From: Anastrepha obliqua
Lineage: Eukaryota; Arthropoda; Insecta; Diptera; Tephritidae
NCBI RefSeq assembly: GCF_027943255.1
Contig: NC_072893.1
Span: 16,204,001 to 16,268,000, forward strand
DNA length: 64,000 bases
Direction: 5' to 3'
A program made the position numbers and the translations under genes. The notes below the pieces were generated by a model. The model was not told the origin of the DNA, ran no database searches, and saw only the letters and a list, made by a program, of their open reading frames with translations. Position 1 is the first letter of the stretch; each line of letters starts with the position of its first letter. Below are positions 21,981-33,528 of this stretch, in pieces.

Positions 21981-22543
21981 AAGGGTTTTCCAATAAGAGG
22001 TGTAATTTTGATATTTCATCAATGGTTTCGTTGCTTGTGTAGCACGTAGCGCCGTCTTATTGAAAATAAACGTTGTCCAGAACAATACCATCCAATTCCA
22101 GTCATAAAAAATCGTTAATCATCTCTCGATAGCGCAATCCATTCCCCATAACTGTTGCTCCAGCTTCATTTTCGAAAAAATAAGATGCAATGACGCCGCC
22201 GGACTATAAATCGCACCAAGCAGTCACACGTTGAGGATAGAGAGGCTTTTCAACAATAACTCTTTGATTTTTTGAGCCCCAGATCCGACAATTTTGTTTG
22301 CTGACGAAGCCACCGAAGTGGAAATGGGCATGGGCCTCATCATTCAAAATAATATTTTGATGGAATTCCGGAGGGTTTTCTTGAACACTTTCGGCTACAA
22401 CAGTAACATTTTCGGCTGTTTTTGAGCGATGTGCACTGGTTTTATTCTTTACATCACTAGCTTGTAGCATCACATAACTTCGAAAGTGACATCTACTGAA
22501 ATAGCGGGCTATTCAATATAACCCCTGTTACTGGAAAACCCTT
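21981..22543 (-). mobile_element. 563-bp internally deleted DD41D element
   Basis: The left end AAGGGTTTTCCAATAAGAGG pairs imperfectly with the right end (CTGGAAAACCCTT). TA flanks it at 21979-21980 and 22544-22545. It contains a minus-strand transposase remnant with large deletions. It belongs to the same group as the elements at 679 and 46322, but its ends differ enough to be a separate family. Confidence 0.85.
22030..22473 (-). pseudogene. Broken DD41D transposase
   Basis: Reading left from 22473, the N-terminal region TAENVTVVAESVQENP (second HTH area) is fused directly to NIILNDEAHAHF. That is the first-Asp motif, with Ser-Asp-Glu changed to Asn-Asp-Glu. Then come GGFVSKQNCRIWG, VIVEKPLYPQRVTAW, and, after a stop, FFENEAGATV, RYREMIND and the second-Asp motif YFQ-stop-DGATCYTS. 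The third Asp motif is missing, as is the stretch between the HTH and the first Asp. Confidence 0.8.
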
Positions 22544-22559
22544 TATTAGTTGCACAGCT

Positions 22560-23630
22560 GATTTAGCTGGCATTCCACACTCACTTTCAGCAGAGGCACC
22601 CATTCATTACACGCATTACTATGCATATTCATGCCCCCAATCCTGGTCAATTGTGCCTTCATCATTATATGTACTCATAATTTGATAAAACTCCGCCAAT
22701 ATTAAAAGCTTTTATCTTGTTGAGTGCTTTTCGCAAATTGCATTTATTTAAACCACAATCACAGTGGCCAAAAAATCAGCCGAAAGCAGCAGTAAAGCAA
22801 CTGAGAAATTTATACACGACGAGTAGGCAAAGTATATGTGTGTATGTATGTATGCATGTATGTGTGTATATATGCAATAATATGATATATCTATAAACAC
22901 GTGTGTATGTATGTAGTCGGCGGAGTGAGTCAAGCAATTAATGGCAACCTTTTTTGAGTAATGGAAGTGCAAATATGAAGCAGCAGCAAAAGTGCGCCTA
23001 TGCTTGGCATCATTTCAATGCGAAACTGTTGCTGGCGTTGAACGCTAAAGGCCATGCCACGATAGGTGACTACCGCAGCATAAACCGCACTATCAATTTT
23101 TGGCATTTACGCTTTTAAAACATTTTATGCTGCCGTGTGCGAGTATATGCCGAGAGTGCGCCCGTACGTAATTGTATGTGACCGCAACGTAATCAATTCA
23201 ATTAATAAAATAATTCGAAATTTCTGCAGAGGCATCAGAGTCAATATACTCGCATGCGGTATGCGCGTCTGCACGTGCGGCTGATGGGACGTTAAAAGAT
23301 GTCACAATTCATACAAGTATTTTTGCCATTGCACCTCGAGGCAACGAGAAAGCAGAGGGATGAGCTCGAATATGAAAGAAATGCAGTGCTGTGAAAATCA
23401 TCTGCAGGTAAAACAGGCAGTTTGTTTCAAAAGTACATGGGACAGTAAGAGTGAAAGAGTTTGAAATGTAAATTAGTGGTTTTTTTGTTGTTTCTTCATA
23501 TAATCTATAAGAGAGCGCACTGAAACCAGCTTGAAATCCAACGGAGAATCTCTGTTGCAAACAAGTGCTACTTTGGACTAAGTAGACTGGGTAGTAAAGT
23601 TCTCTGTCGCCAAACAAAATTAACTTTGAT
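22560..23630. other. Unique-looking DNA with TATG microsatellite
   Basis: A TGTATG-rich microsatellite lies at about 22836-22915. No supported coding region. Short frames such as 23309-23740 on the minus strand resemble nothing I know. Confidence 0.45.
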
Positions 23631-23634
23631 AAGG

Positions 23635-24065
23635 CTCTCTTCATGCCCGTCCTTTCATATGGCGCAGATGATGCAGCGTACCTTGAAGTGTTTGAGAGAA
23701 AGATACTGCGAAAGATTTTTGGACCTTTGCACTTTGGCAACGGCGAATATCGCAGGCGATGAAACGATGAGCTGTACGAGCTTTACGACGACATGGACAT
23801 AGCTCAGCGAGTAAAGTTCCAGTGGTTACGTTGGCTGGGTCATGTCGTCCGAATGGACACAAGCGCTCCGGCTCTTCAAGTATTCGATGCGGTACCAGCT
23901 GGTGGTAGTAGAGAAAGAGGAAGTCCTCCTCTGCGTTGAAAAAATGAGGTGAAGAAGGACTTGACTTCACTTGGTTTGTCCAACTGACGCTGGTTAGCAC
24001 GAATAAGTAACGACTGGCGCGCTTTGTTAAACTTGGCCAAAATAGAGTAAGCGGTTATCGCGCTA
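23635..24065 (+). pseudogene. C-terminal end of an RTE-like LINE ORF2
   Basis: It reads LFMPVLSYGADDAAYLEVFERKILRKIFGP, then NGEYRRR, a stop, NDELYELYDDMDIAQRVKF, LRWLGHVVRMD, a Gly/Arg-rich turn, and WRALLNLAK. This is the RT-distal tail typical of RTE/craniofacial-development-protein-2-like LINEs. Three in-frame stops replace an expected Cys/Arg/Trp. Related tails lie at 62205-62557 (+) and 51420-51500 (-). Confidence 0.8.
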
Positions 24066-24130
24066 ATCAAGAAAAAGATGAAGGCATACACTTCAAAATG
24101 AAGTATTAAAAAGAAGTACAAAAAATATAT

Positions 24131-25080
24131 CTGCATTGAGCTGGAAATAAGTTTAATTTACAGGCTTTACATTTTTATTTTTGGAAAAATATTTTTGGTG
24201 TTTTTTTTTATTAAAACTTTATAAAGGAGAATATTTCAAGGGTTAAAAATCGAAATAAAATAAAAAAGAAATTGTCTGTATTAAGTTAGAAATGAGTTTA
24301 ATTTGCAAGCTTTTAATCTTTATTGTTTTGAAATAAATTTTTTTCTGAAGCATAATTTTGAAAAAAAAATGTTTTTCTGAAAAAATTAAAAATTTATTAG
24401 TTTGAATATTTTAAAAATATTTCAGAAATAAAAAAACATTTCTGCATTAGGTTAGAAATAAGTTTAATTTTCAAGCGTTTAGTCTTTAATTGAAAAAAAA
24501 ATCCTTTTAGCTTAATTATTTAGCTTAATTATTAAATTTTTTTTCTGAAAAAATTAAAAATTTATTAGTTTGAATATTATAAGGCATAAAATTCGAAATA
24601 AAATATCAAAAATATTTAATAAATAAAGAACCTTTCTGCATTGAGTTAGAGATAATTTCAACTTACAAGATTTAGAAAAATAAGTTTTGATGAAATAATT
24701 CCAAAAAAAAAACGAAATATACCTGATAAATTACACACTGTAGGTTGTTTATATGGTCGAATAATGCATAAAAATATTTTCAGTGTTGCACCGTGAAAAT
24801 ATTGATAAAAAAGTTGAAATTTTGATAAAAAGATTTAAAGAAATTTTTAAGAATTTTTTGAATATTTTAGACCCGTATTTATATGGTTTGTATTATGACA
24901 AAAAAATTAAACATTCTTATTAGAAAAATTAAGTATTGATTAAAAAATTTCAAATTTTGTATTATAAAATAATTATAAACAAACGTTTTTTGATAAAAAA
25001 ATTAAAATTTTAATAAAAAAGTTGAAATTTTGATAAAATTTTTAAGATTTTTTTGAATATTTCAGACCTTTATTTATATA
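24131..25080. repeat. Degenerate AT-rich tandem repeats
   Basis: CTGCATTGAGTTAGAAATAA followed by GTTTAATTT and a CAAGCTTTTA-like phrase recurs near 24131, 24276, 24442 and 24636, spaced 145, 166 and 194 bp. A second phrase, AAAAAGTTGAAATTTTGATA plus TTTTTTGAATATTT, recurs near 24808 and 25016. The block lies between two RTE-like remnants of opposite orientation. Confidence 0.6.
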
Positions 25081-25084
25081 TTTT

Positions 25085-25928
25085 GCATCCACTATCAGCC
25101 ATCAGCTCTAATACAACTAGGGGTGAGTTTAGCTTCCTCAACGATCTTCTTCCATGTCCATTAAAAGCTTCCATCTTTCAGTTTTTAACTTTTAATTTCT
25201 TCAGGTGCTCGGTGATCTTCTCTCGCCATGTCAACTTGGGTCTGCCTTTGCCTCCCACAATGATTGGATTATAGTTTATTATATTCTTGTATATATTTTA
25301 TATTTTTCTGTGGTCGCAGTTTTTCCATATGTACTATGTGACCGGCCGAGTGTAGTCGTTGCGCCTTAATAAACTTTACTACAACTTCGCCCTTTCATAG
25401 GTCAATTAGTTTATTGTTATACTGTAAGTAATCGCCGTTGTCATCTCGCATGTGACCAAATATTTTTCTCAACATTTATATATTACGTTCGAAGATCCGA
25501 AGTTTTTCTTCTTCCACCAGCGGCACGGACCAAATCTCAGCACCATATTTAAGCACTGACTTTACCATTGTATGATATATGGTAAGTTAACATTTACTTG
25601 AGGGAGATTTCGGTTTAAGCAATTCTATATTAGCATATTAGGTACGGTTGGTTGTCATCAGTCTCTCCTCGGTGGTAACATTCATATCGTTGCTGTTGCT
25701 TATCAACACACGAAGGTAAGTGAAATTTGGAATACTTTCAGAGTTGTAAGCACCGATTGAGAATTTTGACAGCTTTCTGCTGCCTTCATCTATAGGGATT
25801 TTCATCTAAACCGGCGGCTCTCTTGTTTACTTCATCTTAAAATATTGTCCATGCGCCCGCGGTTCCTTGCGATAATGGCAATATCATCTGCATGCGCGGT
25901 AGTCAGACCAGATCGGCTGAACAGGTGA
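25085..25928 (-). pseudogene. RTE-like LINE ORF2 remnant
   Basis: On the minus strand, from about 25928, I read ADDIAIIARNRGRMDNIL (RT catalytic ADD), YLRVLISNSNDMNVTTEER, KYGAEIWSVPLVEEEKL, RKIFGHMRDDNGDY, AQRLHSAGHIVHMEKL, and GGKGRPKLTWREKITEHLKK. The order matches the palm-to-C-terminus of RTE-type RTs. It is broken by many stops and frameshifts and lacks the endonuclease. Confidence 0.75.
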
Positions 25929-25929
25929 C

Positions 25930-26485
25930 TAGGTGCTACAGTTTTATGATACGAAATGAATTATAGGTATATCCATAAAAATATTATAAAAAATACTTAA
26001 TACAAAAATCATTCCAAATATTGTAAAAAACAGTCATTGTACGCTGGCTGCTATTGCTGGATGTATGTAATTTTTCATGTAAAATTTGGAGTACTTGTTC
26101 ACATATCTACGGTAACAGTGGTTTCGCGCATAGTCAACCTAGGTTCTTCACATGCAATATTAGACACTTTCTCAGTGATTTTTGATGTTGCTTAACTTTT
26201 TGATCGTCCACTACGTGGTTAATCTTCAACGCTTTTGAGACCATATTTGAACTCTAGAGCCCATCAAAATACAGCTGGAAATGAAGGAGCACATCCCTTC
26301 AAGGCGTTTGCTATTATTTTACGAACTTCTGCTGCTAGTATAGCTTCCAAAATGAAGAATTTTAAAACTGCACCATATTCAGTTATTTTCAAGGTGAAAC
26401 AAAATATACTGGCATGTCAACTTTATATGGTTTGTAATAAGAAATTAAATTTTCACATCGAACAAAAATTTGTTTCTGTGTTCAA
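25930..26485. other. No gene seen
   Basis: AT-rich DNA between two LINE remnants. The 133-codon frame overlapping 26235-26636 has no recognisable motif and runs into the antisense of a LINE tail. Confidence 0.4.
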
Positions 26486-26486
26486 A

Positions 26487-27960
26487 TTGAGGACTAGCCA
26501 GTACAACACCCAGACAACATTAAATCCATTGTCCTATAGTCGGGCTTCCTTTTTAATTTTCTTTAAATCCACCCGACCTCCGAAGAAATCTGAGTGGATC
26601 TTCTGGAGCCAAGCAGCCAAGGTGGTCGCTTATTAACACATCAGTGCCAAAGGCCGCAAGCCTGATTCGAGTGAAGGCGCACAGAAAGTGATCCAACGTC
26701 TCATCCCCCTCTCCACAAGCTGGGCAGAGAGCACTGTCTGGGATGCCCACATTTTCCATATGCTTTGCCCATAGAAAGTGGCCCGTCATCAGTCCCTTCT
26801 ACGTAAATGAAAGAGGATCTACGATAGTCGATCGGACAGTGCAGGTAACATCAGTTTTATCCATCTGAAGTTTCTCTCAGCCTGCTACGCCTGCTTGTCG
26901 GTTAGAGTAACCCGTTTGCTAACCGTGACTTTGATGGCTGCAGATGGGAGTGGCAGAACGAGCTCCGAGCGAAAGAAGTTGGGCTCAGGGTCCATCCTAG
27001 CTAAAGAGTATCCCAGAAGGCTATGAGTGCTTTGGATGTCTTTGTTTTAACGTGTGACTTTTAAAGGAGTTTACTATCGAGGATTACTTCAAGATATTTG
27101 ATTTCTTTGGATAGCTGGATTGTGACTCCTTTTAGCTTAGGCAGGACGAGTCCATCAAGCTTCCGCCTTCAATACAATACCAGTCTTGTAAGGGTTTGCC
27201 GATAGCCCATTCGCATAGCACCAAGTGTCGATCAAGTCCAAAGTTTTCTGCATTTTTCTACAGATGTTCATAAGCGCAGGGCCTGCTACCGAATAGGCAA
27301 CGTCGTCAGCAGATGCTTATGCGTAGACTCTTTTATCATTTAAGGTGGTGAGTAGAGGATAGATCACTATGCACTAGAGCAATGGAGACAGCACACTGTC
27401 CTGGGGGCAGCCTCTATTAACCCCAGATGACACCAGCAGATCTTCCTCTGCTCGCACCGAAACGATTCTTTGGGCCATCATCGAACGAATCCAATTCATT
27501 AGCACGCGGTCTACGCCAAGCCTACTAGCAGCGCCTCACTTACATACCATCAAAAGTGGAAGTATTAAGCGCCTCCTCTATGTCCAAAAAGATGCCCATA
27601 GCGTAGTCTGTCCTGCCCATGGCTAGCTCTACCCAAGCAACAAGGTTTTGCAGTACCGACTTGCAGGATTTTCCACTTTGGTATGCATGCTGAGACAGAG
27701 GGTAAGCCTTCAGCGACTCCTGACACATTCGCAATTCCACTAGTGGTTCGAGACTTTTCAGCATAAAAGAAGTCATGCTGATGGGTCGAAAGATTTTGGG
27801 GCTGGTATAGTCATCTCTTCCATCCTTAGGGATGAAGGCGCCCCTCACCATCCTCTAACAGCATAGTAAATACATAGACCAGTGCCAGGCATGCAATGAA
27901 GATTTTCTTGAAGGCTGCAGTCACGGACTCTATGCCTTCCTTCAGCATAGCAGGCATAAT
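26487..27960 (-). pseudogene. I-group LINE ORF2 remnant (RT to zinc tail)
   Basis: From 27851 leftward the frame reads FIPKDGRDDYTSPKIFRPIS, LSQHAYQSGKSCKSVLQNLV and FLDIEEALNT (motif A of RT). After a break it reads SGVNRGCPQDSVLSPLL, then ADDVAYSVAG, where the YADD Tyr is replaced, and WCYANGLSANPYKT. The end holds TGHFLWAKHMENVG, CPACGEGDETLDHFLCAF and LAPEDPLRFLRRSG. Much of the thumb and RNase H between 27130 and 26800 is deleted or shuffled. Its tail is shared with the fragment at 11905-12310. Confidence 0.82.
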
Positions 27961-28154
27961 AATTGTTGCTTTCAATACATGTGCATTTAAACTGTAGTTT
28001 ATTGATTTGAAAAATGAAAATATTTATTAAATTACGTTTGTTAAAAAAATAGCTCCCGCTAAATAGTTAAAAAAAAAAATATATCTCTTCAGCTCCTCTC
28101 CGCTGCACTGTGGCCAATACTCGTTAAACAACTCTATTTCTCACTTATTTTACA

Positions 28155-28580
28155 AAATGTGTTAAGTGCGCTGGTAATCATTCAACTCTTGAATGCAAGA
28201 AACCAGACAAAGAACCACCAAAATGCTGCAACTGCGGGCAAAACCACCCAGCAAGCTACAGAGGATGTCATGTTGCCAAGGAGTTGCAAAAGCTCCGTAA
28301 CAAAAGCGGAGTTAAACACAAAGAAGAAACTGGCAAAAAACCCCCAACAGCAATACGTCAAGCATTAGCTATGCCAAAACACTCTGTAGAACCAAGAACT
28401 ACTAAGAAACCAACGCTAATACCGGGTAAACAAACATATGCAGACGTAGCAGCCCAAAAGGAAAATACGACAGATAAAGATATATTGACACAAATTTTAT
28501 TTAAAATTGAAAAGCAGTTAACCTTAAACCAGGATCTACTGAATCGCGTTGAAAAACTTGAGCAAATTATAAATGTCTAA
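28155..28580 (+). pseudogene. Jockey ORF1 (Gag-like), C-terminal part
   Basis: The frame begins at the element border and shows two zinc knuckles, CVKCAGNHSTLEC (C-X2-C-X3-H-X4-C) and CCNCGQNHPASYRGC (C-X2-C-X3-H-X6-C), typical of Jockey Gag proteins that bind the element RNA. A basic Lys-rich stretch follows, then a coiled-coil-like Leu/Gln/Glu segment ending in VEKLEQIINV. The N-terminal two thirds or more are missing, removed by 5' truncation. The TAA at 28578-28580 overlaps the ORF2 start by eight bases (ATGTCTAA). Confidence 0.88.
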
Positions 28581-31257
28581 AAACACAATAAGAAAAAGTT
28601 TAAAGATAATGGCATGGAACGCGAATGGAATCTTAAAGCACAAAAATGAACTTGAGCTTGTACTTAATCAAAAAAGAATTGATATTTGTTTAGTATCTGA
28701 AACTCATTTGACCACCCAAATGTACTCTACATTCAACGGATTTACAATGTATTGCTCAAATCATCCTCTAAACAACGCAAGAGGAGGTAGCGCAATTATT
28801 ATTAAGAATTCGATTGAACATTTCGAAGAAGAAAAGATCAGCTCCACTGAGTTTCAAGCGACAACAGTTGGAATCAAGTTTTGCAATTACCAACTGTCGG
28901 TAACAGCAGTATATAGTCCGCCGAGACATAACATAAAGTCTACAGAATACACACAACTTTTAAAAAAACATAAAGGAAGATTCGTTATGGGAGGCGATTT
29001 CAATGCAAAGCACATTAACTGGGGATCTCGCCTAACGACAACTAAAGGTCGCGAACTGTGGAAAGCGGCACAACAATGTGGTTGTGAAATATTCTCAACT
29101 GGCAATCCAACATACTGGCCAACAGACATTAATAAGACTCCAGATTTGATTGATTTTTTCGTAGTCAAACAACTACCATACAACATCATAACTCTGGAGG
29201 ATGGTTTAGATCTTAATTCAGATCATTCACCTATATTCATGATTCTTGATGGTGAACCAAAAATCAATGAAAGGAACCTGCTCCTTTCAAATAAATATAC
29301 AGATTGGCAATACTTCAAGACTAAACTAGACACATATGTAAACACGACAAATGAAATCGATAATGTTGACGAAATTGAGAAGGAAACAATAAAGCTGTCA
29401 GCACAGATACAAAAAGCTGCTTGGTTAAGTACACCTGTAAGAGTCCAAAAAATTAATCGCCAAAGATATCCTTCGAATATAATTGAACTCATAAAGGAAA
29501 AAAGAAAAATCAGAAAAAAGTGGCAGTCGATTAGGTCTCCATCACTTAAAACACAATTAAACAACCTCACCAAAACAGTGAAATATGCTATTCAAGAAAA
29601 TAAAAACAGAACTTTAAATATAAAGCTACAAAACCTATCTCCAGATAAAACCTCTGATTACTCTCTATGGCGGACTACGGCACATATGAAAAGACCAATT
29701 CAACATAATCCCCCAATTAAACAGCCAAATAGCAACCAACCTTGGGCAAAAACCGATTCGGAAAAAGCTGAGTTATTTGCACATCACCTCCAAACAATTT
29801 TTAAGCCATTTGAAACGATAAATTACACTTTGTTTCCCCATACTGTGCAAGAATCTGTTGAAATTACAAGTTTTACCACTGATGAGGTAGCAAATGAAAT
29901 CTCCAAACTAAAACAAAAGAAAAGTCCAGGATTTGACTTAATCACAGCCGAAGTACTAAAGAACTTATCTTACAAAGCGCTAATCAAACTCACTTTAATA
30001 ATGAATGCATGCATTGAATTTAAATACATACCAATGCACTGGAAAATTTCTGAAATTAAAATGATCCCAAAGCCAGGGAAAAATCCCAACGAAGTCACAT
30101 CTTACCGCCCAATAGCATTACTCCCAGCCATCGGAAAGCTATTTGAAAAACTATTTTCCAAACAATTAAAGGATATAATTTCTAATAAACAATTAATACC
30201 ATCTCACCAATTTGGATTTCGAGAAAAACATTCAACGATAGATCAGATACATCGTATAGTACACATCATAGAAGAGGCCATAGAAAACAATCAAGTGTGT
30301 TCAGCAATATTCCTTGATATCGCACAGGCGTTTGATAAAGTGTGGCACGAAGGTCTAATCCGTAAGCTCAGAGCGATGCTCCCATATCAATATACTTTGC
30401 TATTGGAATCATATCTCACAGACAGATATTTTAGAGTGAAACAAAGACAAGCATACTCAAATATTAAAAAAATTGAAGCTGGTGTACCACAAGGCAGCAT
30501 TCTTGGGCCAGTACTGTATTTGCTATATACTGCAGATCTACCTGTGTCAAATACAAGTAAGATAGCCACTTTTGCTGATGACACGTGTATCTTAGCCTAT
30601 GGAAATAACGCAAATGAATCAACTAGAAAGTTACAGGCATCGATAGACGAAGTTGTCGCATGGACTGAAAACTGGAGAATCAAACTAAATGAAAGCAAGT
30701 CTGTTCACGTAGACTTTACAAACAAGAAAATAGCCTATAACCCAGTGAAAATATCATCTGCTACTGTTCCATATAGCAATACAGCAAAATACTTGGGTAT
30801 GACTTTGGATGCAAAGCTCAAATGGAAAGAACATGTCAAAATTAAAGCAACTGAAATCAACTTAAAAATTAAAAAAATGAAATGGTTAATTGGCAGAAAG
30901 TCTACATTGTCAATACAGAATAAATTATTAATATACAACCAAGTAGTTAAGCCGGTATGAACATATGGCATTCAATTATGGGGATGTACCACTAAAACAA
31001 ACATTGAAGCTATACAACGCCTGCAGAATAAGATTCTCAGAGACATGGTCAACGCACCTTGGTATGTGCGAAATCACGACCTGCACAAGGATCTGTCGGT
31101 GAAAAAAGTCGCTGATATAATCCAAATTCTTGCAAGTAACCATGAAACCAGGCTGAAAGAGCACATAAACCCGGAGGCCGCAGAGCTTACCAAAACAGTC
31201 TGCACAAGAAGACTTCGAAGAACTAAGCCACGAGATTTAGTCGCCAACGCTGAATAA
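28573..31257 (+). pseudogene. Jockey ORF2: endonuclease and reverse transcriptase, one premature stop
   Basis: ORF2 encodes the enzyme for target-primed reverse transcription. Residues 1-230 form an APE-type endonuclease, with WNANG at 15-19, SETH at 42-45, GDFNAKH at 141-147 and SDHSP at 216-220. The RT shows YRPIALLPAIGKLFEKL, QFGFREKHST, IFLDIAQAFDKVWH, GVPQGSILGPVLY and the catalytic FADD at residues 667-670. TGA at 30958-30960 (codon 796) replaces the Trp of the KPVWTYG motif. The same frame then stays open for 99 more codons to TAA at 31255-31257, giving 894 codons in total, a normal Jockey size. There is no RNase H domain, as usual for the clade. The other key residues look intact. The stop removes the C-terminal region, so it is probably inactive. 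Confidence 0.92.
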
Positions 31258-31376
31258 TTGTTTTTAAAATATTTATAATTGTTTTTAAATTTCAATGTTA
31301 AGGATAGAATAATGTTACTTGTTAGCTTATGCTAGGCGTAATACCATGAAATGTATACAAATTTTATAACGTTTCA

Positions 31377-31410
<34 letters not shown>

Positions 31411-31419
31411 TATTTTACC

Positions 31420-32035
31420 CATACAGTTGTATATGTATAAGTATGTATATGTATGTGTATGCATCTCCACTGCAATTGTCATTTTACCCGCTGGCATAAA
31501 CTTATCACCCGACATGCCGCCGCAAACGCTTTGCTGTGAGCAGCAATAATTTTCAATATTTCCATGAACGCATATTTTGTGTTGTTGTTGCCATTTGCTT
31601 CTTGCGCTATGGCCATAACCAAGGGAAGCAAGCTGTGGCACGTGTCGCTTGACGTTTATTGCTTCGGGTTCTATTTGACACTTCGACGAATATTAATCAT
31701 TGCATTTTAGTTCCATTTGCTATCAGCTGCTGTCAAATAAGAGATAAACAAATTTATTTATGTGTTGTGCGTGTGTGAAGGCCCATAAGTGTATTCATTG
31801 TTAAATTTTCGCTTTTGTTATTGTTGTTCGTAAATTAAGTTTAATTGTTTTAAAGTTATGCTGAATTTTAGGAACCATTTAATTTTTTTTTTTTTTGTGG
31901 TTAAACTAATTTTATTTGTTATGTTATATAATATAATAGGCTGAACAATATAATTATATATTATAATAATTTTTTCTTTTCTTATTTAATTTAAAAAAAT
32001 GTTATGAAAACATAGTGCATTCTCCTGAAAGGACC
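31420..32035. other. No gene seen
   Basis: Unique-looking DNA with a TATG-rich stretch at 31429-31462. Nothing can be supported. Confidence 0.45.
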
Positions 32036-32044
32036 ATATACAAG

Positions 32045-32995
32045 GTGAAGTCCAAAGTAAACAAGACTGGCGTCATAAAAATGTTTTTGACGTTTGTTTA
32101 ATGAGTTAGTGCGCTGGAAGTCACATCTCTAGCTGACTTTCAGTGAAAGCTTGGTATCATTGGGTTCAGTGGAAGCGAAGTGATTGCGTCTGAAGTGTCA
32201 GTATGTTTGTGTCATCGGTACAAAAAGGAGTTTCGAACAAAGAGCTAATATCAAACTTTGTTTTAAAATCGTTTCCGAATCATTTGAATTCACGGAAAAA
32301 GTTTATGGCGATGATTGTCTGTATCGTGCCAGAGATCATGAGTGGCTTACACGTTTCAAAGATGGTTATGAGGACATAAAAAACAATGAACATACGGGCC
32401 GCCCAAAATCAGTAATCTCCGAAAACTCGAACGAAATGGTTCGTAAATTTATCAAAAATGAACCGAAATCATAGTTGAAAGATCTGTGCACGTTTCATTC
32501 CCCATAAGTTAACTGAGGACCAAAAACAGCTCAGAATTCAACATTCGAAAGACCTCATTAAAGAGGCGAAAAAAGACGAGAGCTTATTTTACAATATTGT
32601 AACTGGTGATGAAATGTGATATTCCAACGTGAACCTGAAACTGGAACTAAGCGTAAAAGTGCCGAATCGAGGCCCCAGACGAGCCATCACCCAAAAAATC
32701 GAGAACGGAAAAGTCAAAACTCAAGTCGATGCTCATCAGTTCTTACGATTCCAAGGGAATGTTCCACAAGGAGTTCAAGCCAAGGGACCAAACCAACAAT
32801 GCAATTTTCTATCTTGGCATTTTGAAGCATTTGTTGCATGGCATTCGTCGAATTCGCACTGAATACCGCGAAGCAGCTGGCGCTTATTGCATGATAATGC
32901 GCCATCTCATGGATCCATTCGTATAGAAACTGTTCAACAGTCTCCTTCTCTGCCAGATTCTCACTGCTTCTGCAATGGGCGCTGCATTATTGGCG
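32045..32995 (+). pseudogene. Decayed mariner-like element and DD34D transposase
   Basis: The 5' flank starts with AAGGTGAAGTCCAAAGTAAA, probably the terminal repeat. The coding part begins CVIGTKRSFEQRANIKLCF near 32205. It reads VYGDDCLYRARDHEWLTRFKDG, GRPKSVISENSNEMVRKFIK, TEDQKQLRIQHSKDLIKEA and NIVTGDEM (first Asp, with a TGA replacing the Trp). HKEFKPRDQTNNAIFYLGIL and RRIRTEYREAA follow. The second-Asp region is truncated to the frame reading HDNAPSHGSIRIE near 32890. The third Asp motif is not seen. It matches the copies at 48450-49245 and 55425-55938. Confidence 0.82.
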
Positions 32996-33528
32996 CCAGC
33001 AAGAGGAAGCGGGCACACCAAAACTTAGCGAAGTCCTCAACCATCTGTGCGATCCTCCTGCCAGAACCATGTGAAACACAGATGGAGCCCTTAACAGTTA
33101 GAAGGCGTTGTTCTTCAGCAATGACAGGTGGGCTACTTAGGACTGGTAGCGGCAATTTAATCAGCTACCCTGCCAGAAAGCAAAATATATTAACGAAACC
33201 AACGCAAGACTGAGACTTGTCGAGCAGTGAACAAGGAAGAAACATTTTCCATTTACAAATTTTATTTTATTAATGAGCCATAAAACCATATTTAAGTTTT
33301 GAAATTTTTAATGAAGAAGTAAAAATTTCAGTCAAAATTCATTGGATTTCCTTATATTGAATTATTGATAAAGATGTGTCAAATTTTTATAAATTTTTTC
33401 TAGGGGCTGAAGTTTTCATATATATTGCAATTTTTACACCATTAACCATATTTTTATTAAAAATTAATGAAAAGTAAAAGAATTGGCAAAAATGTTGAGA
33501 AGTCTCAATTTTTTCGCGTGCTGAATTA
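32996..33528. other. Unassigned sequence
   Basis: 33000-33240 is less AT-rich and differs in texture from its flanks, but no frame gave a recognisable protein. 33240-33528 is AT-rich with no feature. Confidence 0.4.

Larger units (their letters stand above)
28154..31407 (+). mobile_element. 5'-truncated, well-preserved Jockey-clade retrotransposon
   Basis: The exact direct repeat ACTTATTTTAC at 28143-28153 and 31408-31418 brackets the insert. The right end has AATAAA at 31376-31381 and an uninterrupted run of about 30 A. The left border falls in the ORF1 zinc-knuckle region. A perfect target duplication, long pure poly(A) and nearly unbroken ORFs point to a recent insertion, in contrast to every other LINE here. 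Confidence 0.93.

Noticed and set aside
26235..26636. 133-codon plus-strand ORF
   Set aside because: Half of it is antisense to a LINE tail, and the rest has no motif.
30958..30960. TGA in Jockey ORF2 as a recoded selenocysteine or readthrough codon
   Set aside because: The site is Trp in the family (KPVWTYG), and a G-to-A change gives TGA. There is no sign of recoding structure that I can see.
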